DNA of 36,946 bases from an uncultured Alphaproteobacteria bacterium (GCA_903889655.1 CAISYL010000035.1:1-36946); one strand, 5' to 3'; positions 1 to 9,124 are shown, numbered from the stretch's first letter. A program made the numbers and translations. The notes: generated by a model not told the origin, from the letters alone.

Positions 1-158
1 CCCTGTCTGTGTGGGGACTTAAAAACCGGCGGGATGGCTTGCGGGCAACAATTGGACGGGTCTAGAAACCCGCATCGGCCTCGTCCCTCAACGTCCAGCC
101 GGTCTTTCGGCCCCAAAAGGCGCCGAGAGGCGTTGGATGATTGTCTCCGGTGTCCAGA

Positions 159-1619
159 ATGGCCTCGACTATGCCTGAAGCCGCCCGCACACGGCAGTTC
201 CTCGTTCCCCTGATTGTCGCCTGTGCGCTCTTCATGGAAAACCTGGACTCGACCGTCATCGCCACGTCGCTGCCGGCTATTGCGCGGTCTTTCCACGAGG
301 ACCCGCTTCGCCTCAATCTCGCGATCACGTCGTACCTGCTCAGCCTCGGCATCTTCATCCCGCTATCCGGCTGGATGGCCGACCGCTTCGGCGCGCGCAC
401 GATCTTCTGCTCCGCCATTGTCGTCTTTACGCTGGGTTCGATCGGCTGCTCCGCCGTCAACAGCCTGCCGGAACTGGTGCTTGCCCGCATCCTGCAGGGC
501 GTCGGCGGCGCGATGATGGTGCCCGTCGGACGTCTCGTGATCCTGCGGACGATCCCAAAATCCGATCTCGTCAACGCGATGGCCTGGCTCACCGTGCCGG
601 CTCTGCTCGGCCCGGTGCTCGGCCCACCCATCGGCGGCTTCATCGCGACCTTTGGAAGCTGGCGCTGGATTTTCCTGATCAACATCCCGATCGGCATTCT
701 CGGCGTCGCGCTGGCACTCACCTTCATCGAGAACACGAAAGAAGAGCGCGCGGAAACCTTCGACACCTATGGCTTCGTCATCGTCAGCCTCGGCGTCGCC
801 GCAACCATGTTCGGCTTCGAAAATGTCGGACGCGGTATTCTGCCCCTGCCGGCGATTACGGCGCTGCTCGTCGTCGGCATCGTCTTGCTGGCCCTCTATT
901 ACCGTCACGCACGGGCGGTCGCATCGCCGATCATCGATATTTCGCTGCTGCGGGTACAGACCTTCGGTGCAAGCGTCACTGGCGGATTCCTGTTCCGCAT
1001 GGGCATCGGCGCCCTGCCCTTCCTCACCCCGATGATGCTGCAACTCGGTTTCGGCCTGACGCCCTTCGCGTCGGGCATGATCACCTTTGCCGGTGCGGCG
1101 GGCGCGATGACGATGAAATTCACCGCCGGCCCGATCATCCGCCGTTTCGGCTATCGCCCGGTGCTGCTGACGAACACGTTCATCTGCGCCTTCTTCATGG
1201 CGCTCTACGGCTTCTTCACGCCGGAGACGCCGCATCTTGTCATCATCGGAACGCTGCTCGTCGGCGGCTTCTTCCGCTCGCTGCAATTCACCAGTCTCAA
1301 CACCATTGCCTATGCCGACATCCAGACGCCGTCGATGAGCCGGGCGACGACGCTGTCGAGCGTTGCGCAGCAGCTCTCGCTGAGCTTCGGCGTGGGCGTC
1401 GGCGCACTGCTTCTGCACATGACCCTCGTCATGAGCGGCAAGCCCGTCCTGACGGCGAGCGACTTCAGCCCGGCCTATTTCATCATCGCGGCCATCGGGT
1501 TGACCTCGGTTCTCTTCTTCTGGCCGTTGCCGCCCAATGCGGGCGACGAGGTCAGCGGTCGTCTGCCCGCGGCGCCTGTCCCAAAGCCCGGTATCGAGGT
1601 GCCTCATACGGCAGATTGA
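159..1619 (+). CDS. MFS efflux transporter, DHA2 (EmrB/QacA-like) family
   Basis: Inner-membrane proton-driven drug/solute exporter by family. The protein is about 486 residues and almost wholly hydrophobic, the length expected of 14-helix DHA2 members. Helix 1 carries LDSTVIATSLPAI, close to the DHA2 signature LDxTVVNVALPxI, and the loop after helix 2 has GWMADRFGAR, the MFS motif A. The C-terminal 30 residues are polar and cytoplasmic. Start is unclear: in-frame TTG 141, ATG 159 and ATG 171 all precede helix 1; GAGAGG at 125-130 would suit TTG 141. No membrane-fusion (EmrA) partner follows, so it may act alone or with a distant partner. Substrate cannot be read from sequence. Confidence 0.9.
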   Translation: MASTMPEAARTRQFLVPLIVACALFMENLDSTVIATSLPAIARSFHEDPLRLNLAITSYLLSLGIFIPLSGWMADRFGARTIFCSAIVVFTLGSIGCSAVNSLPELVLARILQGVGGAMMVPVGRLVILRTIPKSDLVNAMAWLTVPALLGPVLGPPIGGFIATFGSWRWIFLINIPIGILGVALALTFIENTKEERAETFDTYGFVIVSLGVAATMFGFENVGRGILPLPAITALLVVGIVLLALYYRHARAVASPIIDISLLRVQTFGASVTGGFLFRMGIGALPFLTPMMLQLGFGLTPFASGMITFAGAAGAMTMKFTAGPIIRRFGYRPVLLTNTFICAFFMALYGFFTPETPHLVIIGTLLVGGFFRSLQFTSLNTIAYADIQTPSMSRATTLSSVAQQLSLSFGVGVGALLLHMTLVMSGKPVLTASDFSPAYFIIAAIGLTSVLFFWPLPPNAGDEVSGRLPAAPVPKPGIEVPHTAD

Positions 1620-1650
1620 AGGCCGACCTCGGCGGCGCGCCATTTCCCTG

Positions 1651-1679
1651 TTGAGTCGGCCGCCCGGAGCGGCTAATCC
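1651..1679 (+). promoter_or_regulatory. Candidate weak promoter for tRNA-Ser
   Basis: TTGAGT at 1651-1656 and TAATCC at 1674-1679 are separated by 17 bases and lie just upstream of the tRNA 5' end at 1689, the right place for a sigma-70-type promoter. The -35 matches well at TTGA; the -10 match is poor. This is an inference from position more than from sequence quality. Confidence 0.25.
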
Positions 1680-1688
1680 CTTGAAACC

Positions 1689-1778
1689 GGATGGGTGGCC
1701 GAGTGGTTTAAGGCACCGGTCTTGAAAACCGGCGTGGGTTCACGCCCACCGTGGGTTCGAATCCCACCCCATCCGCCA
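1689..1778 (+). tRNA. tRNA-Ser(UGA): tRNA-Ser(UGA)
   Basis: A complete 90-nt class II tRNA. Acceptor stem GGATGGG (1689-1695) pairs with CCCATCC (1768-1774), followed by discriminator G and an encoded CCA (1776-1778). Anticodon stem CCGGT (1716-1720) pairs with ACCGG (1728-1732) around loop CTTGAAA, giving anticodon TGA at 1723-1725, which reads UCA and other UCN serine codons. A long variable arm (roughly 1733-1750, with GTGGG/CCCAC-type pairing) is the serine hallmark. The T arm is GTGGG-TTCGAAT-CCCAC (1751-1767). It sits right at the edge of the glycan region. Confidence 0.97.
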
Positions 1779-1991
1779 TTCGCCTGTGTTCCGCGATGCC
1801 TTTTGATCCGCCCCCGGATGAATGGTTGCGGGTGCGATGTTAACCATTGGATTTCGCTGCCGAATCCAGCCAATCGGGGACTGGTCCGGCGGCAGCATAT
1901 GGATTAGCCTTCCGGCTCCGCGTTTGCCCGATCGGGGTATCGCGGATGGCCGGGGTCTTCTCGCCGGATGGCGGGCCGAAGGGGATGCGCG

Positions 1992-3965
1992 ATGTCGAGA
2001 GTGCTTGTGACCGGGGGGGCGGGGTTTATCGGGTCCGCCGTCTGCCGGTTTCTGGTCCAGGAGACGATGGCGGAGGTCGTCAACGTCGACAAGCTGACCT
2101 ATGCGGCCAACCTGCACTCGCTCGATCCCATCGCGGGGCATGCGCGGTATCAGTTCGAACGGGCCGACATCTGCGACGCGGCCCGCATGGAAGAGATTTT
2201 CCAGCGTCATGAACCCGACGCCGTGATGCATCTCGCCGCGGAATCCCATGTCGATCGCTCGATCACCGGCTCGGGCGATTTCATTCAGACCAATATCGTC
2301 GGCACTCATGTGCTGCTCGAGACGGCCCGGCGTTACTGGGAAGGCCTGCCGCCTGAGCGGCGCGACGCCTTCCGCTTCCTGCACGTCTCGACCGATGAAG
2401 TCTATGGCACGCTCGGCGCCGACGGTCTCTTCGCCGAGACGACGCCCTACAGTCCCAACTCGCCCTATTCCGCGAGCAAGGCTTCGGCCGATCATCTCGT
2501 CAATGCGTGGCACCATACCTACGGCCTGCCCGTCATCATCACCAATTGCTCGAACAACTACGGGCCTTATCATTTTCCCGAGAAGCTGATCCCGCTGGTC
2601 ATTCTCAATGCGCTGGAAGGCAAGCCCCTGCCCGTCTATGGCAAGGGCGACAATGTACGCGACTGGCTCTATGTCGAGGATCATGCTCGCGCGCTCGAAC
2701 TCGTCCTGCGCGAAGGCCGCCCTGGTGAGAAATACAATGTCGGCGGGCGCAACGAGCGGACCAATCTCGGCGTCGTCGAAGCGATCTGTGACCATCTCGA
2801 CGAGCTCGTTCCGTCGAACCTGATCGGGCGGCGGCGCGATCTCATTACCTTCGTGACCGACCGGCCGGGGCACGACAAGCGCTATGCGATCGATGCGAGC
2901 AAACTCGAACAGGAACTGGGATGGCGAGCGCGGGAGACGTTCGATACCGGGTTGCGCAAGACGGTCGAGTGGTATCTCGACAACGAGCAATGGTGGAAAC
3001 CGTTGCGTGACAAGGTTTATAGCGGCGAACGCCTTGGGCTATTGCCGTTGAAGCGGAAACAGGGCGATGTCCGCCCGATCCTCGTCATCGGCAAGACGGG
3101 CCAGGTCGCAAGTGCGCTCGACGCGCGCGGTTTCGGCGATGTTCCTCATGTGGCGCTCGGGCGGGAGGATGCGGATCTCGCGTCGCCGGAGATGCTGAGT
3201 GCCGCCTTCGCCGCCCATCGTCCCTGCCTTGTCGTCAATGCCGGCGCCTATACGGCGGTCGACAAGGCCGAGAGCGAGCCGGCGCTTGCCTTTGCGATCA
3301 ATCGCGACGGCACTGCGCGGCTTGCCGAGCTCTGTGCTGTAGAGGGCGTTCCGCTCATCCATATCTCGACCGATTACGTCTTCGACGGCACGAAGCCGGC
3401 GCCCTATGTGGAGGACGATCCGATCGCACCGCTGAACGTCTATGGCGCATCGAAGGCCGAAGGCGAGATCGCTTTGCGCGAGCGGCTGCCGGCGCATGTC
3501 ATCCTGCGGACAAGCTGGGTCTATAGCAGCACCGGCGCCAACTTCGTGAAGACGATGCTTCGGCTTGGAGCAACACGGGACGAGCTCACCGTCGTCGCCG
3601 ATCAGATCGGTTCACCCACGGCGGCTGACGACATTGCCGAGGCCATCATCCTGATCGCGGGTCGGCTTCTTGCTGGCACCGGCGAATTCGGCACCTTCCA
3701 CATGACCGGTTCCGGCGAAACGAGCTGGTACGGCTTTGCGCAGGCGATTTTCGCGCAGGTCGCGGCAAACGGTCAGAAGGTGCCCGCCGTGAAACCAATT
3801 CCAGCGAAGGATTATCCGACACCGGCACGACGTCCCGCCAATTCCCGTCTCGACTGTTCGAAGCTCGAGCGGGCTTACGGGATCAGGCTGCCGCATTGGC
3901 AGACGAGCCTTGAGCGATGCCTCGCCGTGCTTCTGCGGACCACAACTTTGGCGCATGTTTCATGA
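1992..3965 (+). CDS. rmlB/rmlD: Fused dTDP-glucose 4,6-dehydratase / dTDP-4-dehydrorhamnose reductase (RmlB-RmlD)
   Basis: Two cytoplasmic dTDP-L-rhamnose enzymes in one 657-residue chain. Residues 1-350 are RmlB: the NAD-binding GGAGFIG near the N-terminus, [19 protein letters not shown], and the catalytic YSASKA. From about residue 361 comes RmlD: the VIGKTGQV nucleotide-binding start, [20 protein letters not shown] and the catalytic YGASKAEGE, then a full C-terminal half. Both halves have normal length for single enzymes, so this is a true fusion, not a truncation. Start ATG 1992 is chosen because AAGGGG lies just upstream and the Rossmann fold begins at once; an in-frame start at 1968 has no such support. 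The stop overlaps the rmlA start (ATGA), so the two are translationally coupled. rmlC (the 3,5-epimerase) is absent from the window. Confidence 0.95.
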   Translation: MSRVLVTGGAGFIGSAVCRFLVQETMAEVVNVDKLTYAANLHSLDPIAGHARYQFERADICDAARMEEIFQRHEPDAVMHLAAESHVDRSITGSGDFIQTNIVGTHVLLETARRYWEGLPPERRDAFRFLHVSTDEVYGTLGADGLFAETTPYSPNSPYSASKASADHLVNAWHHTYGLPVIITNCSNNYGPYHFPEKLIPLVILNALEGKPLPVYGKGDNVRDWLYVEDHARALELVLREGRPGEKYNVGGRNERTNLGVVEAICDHLDELVPSNLIGRRRDLITFVTDRPGHDKRYAIDASKLEQELGWRARETFDTGLRKTVEWYLDNEQWWKPLRDKVYSGERLGLLPLKRKQGDVRPILVIGKTGQVASALDARGFGDVPHVALGREDADLASPEMLSAAFAAHRPCLVVNAGAYTAVDKAESEPALAFAINRDGTARLAELCAVEGVPLIHISTDYVFDGTKPAPYVEDDPIAPLNVYGASKAEGEIALRERLPAHVILRTSWVYSSTGANFVKTMLRLGATRDELTVVADQIGSPTAADDIAEAIILIAGRLLAGTGEFGTFHMTGSGETSWYGFAQAIFAQVAANGQKVPAVKPIPAKDYPTPARRPANSRLDCSKLERAYGIRLPHWQTSLERCLAVLLRTTTLAHVS

Positions 3966-4837
3966 AGGGCATCATTCTCGCCGGTGGGTCTGGCACCCGC
4001 CTCTATCCAGCGACCGTCGCGGTGAGCAAGCAACTCCTCCCGGTCTATGACAAGCCGATGATCTATTATCCGCTGTGCACGCTGATGCTCGCGGGGATCA
4101 GGGACATCCTCATCATCTCGACGCCGGTCGATCTGCCGCTCTTCGAGCGCCTTCTCGGTTCCGGCGCGCAATGGGGGCTCAACCTTTCTTATGCGGAGCA
4201 GCCGCGCCCGGAAGGCCTGGCGCAAGCCTTCGTTATCGGCGCGCCGTTCATCGGCGACGATTCCTGTGCGCTCATCCTCGGCGACAATCTCTTTTACGGC
4301 GATGGACTCGCGGCAAAACTGCGCCGGGCGGCGGCCGACGACGCGGGCGCCACGGTCTTCGCCTATCATGTGAGCGATCCCGAACGATATGGTGTCATCG
4401 AATTCGACAAGGCGTCGAACGTCCTGTCGATCGAGGAGAAGCCCAAGTCGCCGAAGTCGAACTGGGCGGTCACTGGTCTCTACTTCTACGATAACAGCGT
4501 CGTCGAAATCGCCAAGGCCGTGAAGCCGTCCGCGCGTGGAGAACTCGAGATCACCGACGTCAACGGAACCTATCTTGCGCAAGGCCGGCTCAAGGTCGAG
4601 CATCTCGGCCGCGGTTATGCGTGGCTCGACACAGGCACGCATGACTCGCTGCTCGAGGCAGGCGAGTTCATCAGAACGATCGAGCACAGGCAGGGCGTGA
4701 AAGTCGCCAGTCCCGAGGAGATCGCCTTTCAGCTCGGCTACATCTCGCCGGCGGAACTGCGGCGGCTCGGTGAAAAACTCGGGAAGTCCGCCTATGGGCG
4801 ATATCTGTTCCGCCTGCTCGACGAGGCCGATATGTGA
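3962..4837 (+). CDS. rmlA: Glucose-1-phosphate thymidylyltransferase RmlA
   Basis: Makes dTDP-glucose from glucose-1-phosphate and dTTP, the first step of dTDP-L-rhamnose synthesis. The 291-residue length is typical. The N-terminal [16 protein letters not shown] is the nucleotidyl-transferase signature; further on are [16 protein letters not shown], the [10 protein letters not shown] metal-binding stretch, [20 protein letters not shown] and [10 protein letters not shown], all diagnostic of the short RmlA family. The ATG overlaps the rmlB/rmlD stop by four bases. A longer in-frame ORF starts at 3917 but its first 15 residues do not belong to the family. It is convergent with the next gene, only 6 bp away, with no obvious terminator between them. 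Confidence 0.97.
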   Translation: MKGIILAGGSGTRLYPATVAVSKQLLPVYDKPMIYYPLCTLMLAGIRDILIISTPVDLPLFERLLGSGAQWGLNLSYAEQPRPEGLAQAFVIGAPFIGDDSCALILGDNLFYGDGLAAKLRRAAADDAGATVFAYHVSDPERYGVIEFDKASNVLSIEEKPKSPKSNWAVTGLYFYDNSVVEIAKAVKPSARGELEITDVNGTYLAQGRLKVEHLGRGYAWLDTGTHDSLLEAGEFIRTIEHRQGVKVASPEEIAFQLGYISPAELRRLGEKLGKSAYGRYLFRLLDEADM

Positions 4838-4843
4838 TCCCGC

Positions 4844-6997
4844 TCAATCTCCGGTGCGTGAGAGAGCCTTGGCGATACGGAAGAGAATGCGTGCCGAGCG
4901 ATAGACGATCGGCTTGTTCAGCAGCTTTTCGGCGATGCGTTCGATGCGCTCCGACAGCATTCGCGCGGCAAAGCCGGAATTGGTGATCGGTTGCGCCCTC
5001 ATTCCACGTTCCGAGGCGATGTCGCTGACGAACTGCACCGCCCTGACCCGCTCGACGATGCGCTCGTAAGTGACTCGTGAAAGAGCTTCTTCGATGCCGG
5101 CGCGGAGTTCGCGCGCAACGCGTGCGGCGCCGTTATCGGGCCTGGGCTGGCGCGTCGGCTCGACCCAAACAGGAACTGTTTTCAGGCGCTCGATCAGATC
5201 GGTCGTATTTTCGTAGAAATGAATATTGGGGTTGCGGCCGATTTCTTCCCACAGCTCCTCGAAGACCGGCAACCTGCGTATGAAAACCGGGCGCTTCGCC
5301 GCCAGCGCATTCAGGATCGGAATGCCGAAGCCTTCGTAATGTGATGGGAAGATCACGGCGCCGGCCTGCGAGTAGAGATTGGCGATTACGTCATCCGAAA
5401 GTTCGCCGGCCGGAACGGATTTCAAGTTCGGCATGTCCAGAAATCCGGACGGTGCGTATCGTCCCTCGTCAGGCGGTGGGGATGAAGCCTTATCGGCGCC
5501 CAGCGCAACGATGGTGCGCGCCGGATAGGCGACGCTCAATGCATTGGTGGTCGGCGCGACATATTTGTGTGGATAGTGGTTGCCGACGACGAAGAGATAA
5601 CCCGCTTCCGCGACAGGAGATTGCGACGCCGAACCGCTGTTCGTCAGCGCGTAGTCTGAAATATCCAGCGAATGCATAGATCGCGTACGGACCACAGAGG
5701 GACCATAGCTGAAGCGCCGCTCGAACTGGCCGGTGGTCTCGATGCTGTTGGTGCCGACGACATCGAACTGCGAAAGTGCGAATTGCCATATGTTGAAGAG
5801 ACGCGTCGAGTAGATTTGCCCGCAATCGACCGAAATGGTGTCGAGCATGAAGATGCCGATGCTTGTACCCTTGACGACCATTCTTTCGATCGAATTCCAG
5901 TCGTAGGGCTGCCCCATACGGAACATTGCGGCATATTGCTGGTCGTCATGGGCACCGTGGCGGGCGATGCCATATTCCGCATAGCCGTGAAAATCGTAGA
6001 CCTCGCGCGAGCAGATGACGTGGACATTGAATCTGTCGCGCCAGCTCTTCGCAGCCTCGCGAAGCAGGTGTTTGCCGACCTCATAAGTGCCGTTATGCGA
6101 CGGGCCGAATGTCGAGAAATCCAACGCCAGATCGATCTTGCCGTTCTTGTCGGGGATGAGCTTTCCTAAAAGGAGCTCGGCGACATATTGCGGCGAATGA
6201 AAATAGGCGTACGTCAGGCTCGCAAATTCGGGATAACGGCCCAGAAGGATTGCGCGGTTTCTTTCCTCGCGCTTCGACTTCGGGACGCCGCTCGTGCTGA
6301 AAGACTGCTCTCCTTCGTGCCATACATAGGCTCTGTTCGCGAGAACGGCGCGATAGCCGCAGCGCGAGGCCCGCATGACCAGATCGTTTTCTTCGTTGTA
6401 TCCGCCGCCGTAAATCTCGTCGAAAAAACCAAACTCGGAAATGATTTCCCAGCGTATCAGCATGCAGAAGCCGATCGCGGTCGGGACGTAACTCATCTCC
6501 GGTAGATACGAAGCGACCGCCTTGTAACCTGCATAGGCGGTTTGGGGATCGGCGGTCCTGTAGCTCGCCTGGTGGGGCAGCGACGCGAGCGTCGCATTGT
6601 TCGAGCGCGGGTTGACGAAACCGATCATCGGATCGAGCGTCGAAACACGCTTCATTTCGGACAGGGCGCCCGGAAAAACGACGGTGTCGGAATTCAGCAA
6701 AAGAACATCGAAGCGACGCGCGGCGGCTTCCCCGAATGCGGCGTTCATCGTGCCGACGAAGCCGAGATTGTGTGTATTGGTTTCGACCCGGCACGGGAAG
6801 GCGCGCGCCGCGGCGGGCAGAATTGCCGCAAGTGCTTCGCTCAGCGGCGCATGATCGGGAGAGTCGTTGTAGAGCACGATCTCGGCGCCCATGGCCGTGA
6901 TTTCACTCGCGCAATCCATCAGCGACGAGACCAGCCGCTGGACGAGATGCGGGTTCTTGTAGAAGGGAATGGCGATGAGCACCGGTCTATCAGACAT
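4844..6997 (-). CDS. Two-domain glycosyltransferase, GT2 fused to GT4
   Basis: Cytoplasmic glycosyltransferase with two catalytic modules in 717 residues. Residues 4-250 form a GT2 (GT-A fold) domain beginning LIAIPFYKNPHLV, with a DxD-like NSDT at 102-105 and the acceptor-side NEENDL at 201-206. Residues 288-640 form a GT4-like (GT-B) domain: YLFVVGNHYPHK near 468, then FPSHYEGFGIPILNAL near 550, which holds the donor-binding E-x7-E type motif. It could add two successive sugars, one of them perhaps rhamnose. Start is uncertain: ATG 6997 begins the GT2 fold directly; in-frame ATG 7096 and GTG 7126 are possible, and none has a convincing ribosome site. Divergent from the SGNH-like gene. Confidence 0.88.
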   Translation of the reverse strand: MSDRPVLIAIPFYKNPHLVQRLVSSLMDCASEITAMGAEIVLYNDSPDHAPLSEALAAILPAAARAFPCRVETNTHNLGFVGTMNAAFGEAAARRFDVLLLNSDTVVFPGALSEMKRVSTLDPMIGFVNPRSNNATLASLPHQASYRTADPQTAYAGYKAVASYLPEMSYVPTAIGFCMLIRWEIISEFGFFDEIYGGGYNEENDLVMRASRCGYRAVLANRAYVWHEGEQSFSTSGVPKSKREERNRAILLGRYPEFASLTYAYFHSPQYVAELLLGKLIPDKNGKIDLALDFSTFGPSHNGTYEVGKHLLREAAKSWRDRFNVHVICSREVYDFHGYAEYGIARHGAHDDQQYAAMFRMGQPYDWNSIERMVVKGTSIGIFMLDTISVDCGQIYSTRLFNIWQFALSQFDVVGTNSIETTGQFERRFSYGPSVVRTRSMHSLDISDYALTNSGSASQSPVAEAGYLFVVGNHYPHKYVAPTTNALSVAYPARTIVALGADKASSPPPDEGRYAPSGFLDMPNLKSVPAGELSDDVIANLYSQAGAVIFPSHYEGFGIPILNALAAKRPVFIRRLPVFEELWEEIGRNPNIHFYENTTDLIERLKTVPVWVEPTRQPRPDNGAARVARELRAGIEEALSRVTYERIVERVRAVQFVSDIASERGMRAQPITNSGFAARMLSERIERIAEKLLNKPIVYRSARILFRIAKALSRTGD

Positions 6998-7277
6998 ATC
7001 CGGGGCCGGCACTTCGTCCACAAGCCTTGCGGTGGCGATGCTTCCGGTCAGGGGTGCCCTGTCTCCACTCAAACTGTACCCCCTTGAACCTGTCATTCGA
7101 CGCAGGTTAACCCTGATCCCCAACACTCGCGCCGAAAAAGCCTCGAAGGCAGTCCGCTCCCACCGGATTCTCTCGCCGGATCGTGCTCTTCTCGTCCCCC
7201 GGCACGTTCAAGCAGGCTAGTCACGGCTACCGCGGGTGTCAATTCGGCGGTACTGTCCCCGTGGGGAATTCCATACC

Positions 7278-7284
7278 GGGAGGT
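7278..7284 (+). promoter_or_regulatory. Strong Shine-Dalgarno site before a non-canonical start
   Basis: GGGAGGT, a near-perfect anti-16S match, lies five bases before CTG 7289 and one or two bases before ATT 7286. No ATG, GTG or TTG exists in the downstream gene's frame between the upstream stop at 7085 and position 7514, so this site supports initiation at CTG 7289 (or ATT 7286). Confidence 0.6.
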
Positions 7285-7288
7285 CATT

Positions 7289-8035
7289 CTGAGCGTCGAT
7301 TTTCTTCAGCTGCGTCGCTCCGTCGGCCGTCTGATTTCCAGACCTCGGCCGCTCGTCTGCATTGGACACAGCCACACCCGCTCGGTCGCGGCGGCGGCGG
7401 CGGCGCAAGGCGTCGAACTGACCAAGATCGATTTCTGGGCGCATCCCAATCCGGTCGACCGGGAAAATGGCATCAGCCGATTTCGTACGGAGATCGATAG
7501 CAAGCTGGAGGGGGTGATCTTCTCGATGATCGGCGGCGTCGCCCACAACATGATGGGTCTCGCCGTGCATCCGCGACGTTTCGATTTCGTTTTGCCGGAC
7601 GCGCCCGACCTGCCTTTCGACGAACGGGCGGAGCTTGTGCCATATGAAGCGGTGCGTGCGAGTTTGCTCGCAATCACGCAACATTATCTCGACCTGATGG
7701 CGATCGTCGGAGCGACCGGACGGGGGCGTATTTTTCATATCGAGGCTCCCCCTCCCTATGCAGACGAGGCGCGGATGTTGATGGATGTGCCCTGGAACTA
7801 TTTCACGGGAATGCAACGGGAGGTCTCGCCGCGTTATCTGCGTTACAAGCTCTGGCGTCTTCATTCGGACATCGTCCGGCAGGCTTGCGCGCGCATGGGC
7901 ATTACCTTCATCGAGCGACCGATCGAAGCGGTCGATGTCGATGGGTTTCTCCGCGATGATTATTATCTGGACACGATGCATGTAAATGAAGGCTATGGCG
8001 CGCTCGTGCTTCGCCAGATGCAGGAGGTCGGATGA
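7289..8035 (+). CDS. SGNH/GDSL-hydrolase-like protein, probable CTG start
   Basis: A 248-residue protein if started at CTG 7289. Residues 23-30 read VCIGHSHT, resembling SGNH block I (GDS/GHS); GGVAHN at 82-87 resembles the block III Gly/Asn region; DTMH at 228-231 fits the block V D-x-x-H dyad. The family is used for esterase or acyl-transfer steps on polysaccharides; the substrate here is unknown. The first canonical start is GTG 7514, but that would remove block I, while the open frame upstream reads as good protein and carries GGGAGGT at the right spacing before CTG 7289. Six consecutive GCG alanine codons lie at 7388-7405. The stop overlaps the next gene's start (ATGA), so the two proteins are made together. 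Confidence 0.72.
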   Translation: MSVDFLQLRRSVGRLISRPRPLVCIGHSHTRSVAAAAAAQGVELTKIDFWAHPNPVDRENGISRFRTEIDSKLEGVIFSMIGGVAHNMMGLAVHPRRFDFVLPDAPDLPFDERAELVPYEAVRASLLAITQHYLDLMAIVGATGRGRIFHIEAPPPYADEARMLMDVPWNYFTGMQREVSPRYLRYKLWRLHSDIVRQACARMGITFIERPIEAVDVDGFLRDDYYLDTMHVNEGYGALVLRQMQEVG

Positions 8036-9084
8036 AGCACCCCTATGCTGATGCTCCGCCCTATCGACGCTGGAGCCGCGCCGTTGCTGCGGTTCCGCCG
8101 GGCGATGTCGATCCCGTGGTCTCGCTGCCCTTCAGGATTTCGACGTCAGATCGAATCGTCACGGCGGGAAGCTGCTTCGCGCAACACATCGCGCGGCACT
8201 TGCAGCAGAACGGTTTCGCCTTTCTCGTGACGGAACCCGCTCACCCGCTGGTTCCGGCCGATATGGTCGAGGCGATGAATTACGGCATCTACAGCGCACG
8301 TTACGGCAACATCTATACCGCGCGGCAATTGCTTCAGTTGCTTCGGCGGGCCTATGGACGGTTCACGCCGAGGGACGATGTCTGGGAGAAGGATGGCCGT
8401 TATTTCGATCCTTTCAGGCCGTCGATTCAGTCCGGCGGTTTTTCGTCGCTGCGCGAATACCGGCTCGACCGGGAGCAACATTTCGCGGCCGTCCGGCGCG
8501 CCTTCGAGGAGATGGATGTCTTCGTCTTCACGCTGGGCCTTACCGAATGCTGGGTGTCGCGGGACGATGGCGCCGCCTATCCGGTCTGTCCAGGCACCGT
8601 AGCCGGCGAGTTCGACGAAGCGCATCATGCCTTTGTGAATTTCTCGGTCGAAGACGTCGTTGCGGATATGACGGTGTTTTTTGCCGAGCTGAAGGAGGTC
8701 AATCCGCAGGTCAAAACGGTGTTGACCGTTTCGCCTGTGCCATTGGCAGCGACCGCCGAAGATCGTCACGTTCTGGTATCGACGACTTATTCGAAGTCGG
8801 TGCTGCGTGTCGCCGCCGATATGCTCGCGCGCCAGCCCAACATCTTCTATTTCCCGTCCTATGAAATCGTCACGGGAGCGTTTTCCCGGGGAGATTATTT
8901 TGCCGACGACCTGCGCTCGATCCGCGAAGATGGCGTGGAGCATGTGATGCGACTTTTCTTCCGTCATGCGACGGACCGGACGGACAAGCCGGTGGCGGCC
9001 GAAGCGGTCGCGGACCCGTTCCTCAACGACATGCGTAAGGTCGTCGACGCGATCTGCGACGAGGAAAAACTAGATCAGGACTGA
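8032..9084 (+). CDS. GSCFA domain protein (SGNH-like, glycan modification)
   Basis: A 350-residue member of the GSCFA family, named after the motif seen here as TAGSCFAQHIARHL (GSCFA at residues 46-50). The family is related to SGNH hydrolases and is usually found near polysaccharide genes; no biochemical role is firmly set. Other conserved-looking parts are MNYGIYSARYGNIYTARQL, FVFTLGLTECW and VLTVSPVPL, the last two matching the family's central strands. No signal peptide, so it is cytoplasmic. The ATG overlaps the stop of the SGNH-like gene by four bases, a strong sign that the two work in one step or complex. It is convergent with the coiled-coil/YPDVA gene. Confidence 0.88.
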   Translation: MKHPYADAPPYRRWSRAVAAVPPGDVDPVVSLPFRISTSDRIVTAGSCFAQHIARHLQQNGFAFLVTEPAHPLVPADMVEAMNYGIYSARYGNIYTARQLLQLLRRAYGRFTPRDDVWEKDGRYFDPFRPSIQSGGFSSLREYRLDREQHFAAVRRAFEEMDVFVFTLGLTECWVSRDDGAAYPVCPGTVAGEFDEAHHAFVNFSVEDVVADMTVFFAELKEVNPQVKTVLTVSPVPLAATAEDRHVLVSTTYSKSVLRVAADMLARQPNIFYFPSYEIVTGAFSRGDYFADDLRSIREDGVEHVMRLFFRHATDRTDKPVAAEAVADPFLNDMRKVVDAICDEEKLDQD

Positions 9085-9124
9085 TGAACCCGATGAACGG
9101 GGGCGGCCTGGCGGTTGTCGTTGC

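Noticed and set aside
1-158. Start of the window before the MFS gene
   Set aside because: No gene, RNA or clear promoter could be supported. A small CGGGT/ACCCG pair near 57-70 is too short to call a terminator.
363-1643. A 426-residue open frame on the minus strand
   Set aside because: It is antisense to the MFS transporter. Its product is very rich in Arg, Glu and Asp, as expected from the complement of a membrane-protein gene.
1740-2990. A 416-residue open frame on the minus strand near the tRNA
   Set aside because: It overlaps the tRNA and the RmlB half of the fusion. The composition is that of a shadow frame.
7183-7500. A 105-residue open frame on the plus strand
   Set aside because: It is a +1-shifted shadow of the SGNH-like gene. 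The other frame reads IGHSHT and the family motifs; this one gives a Gly/Arg run from the GCG repeat.
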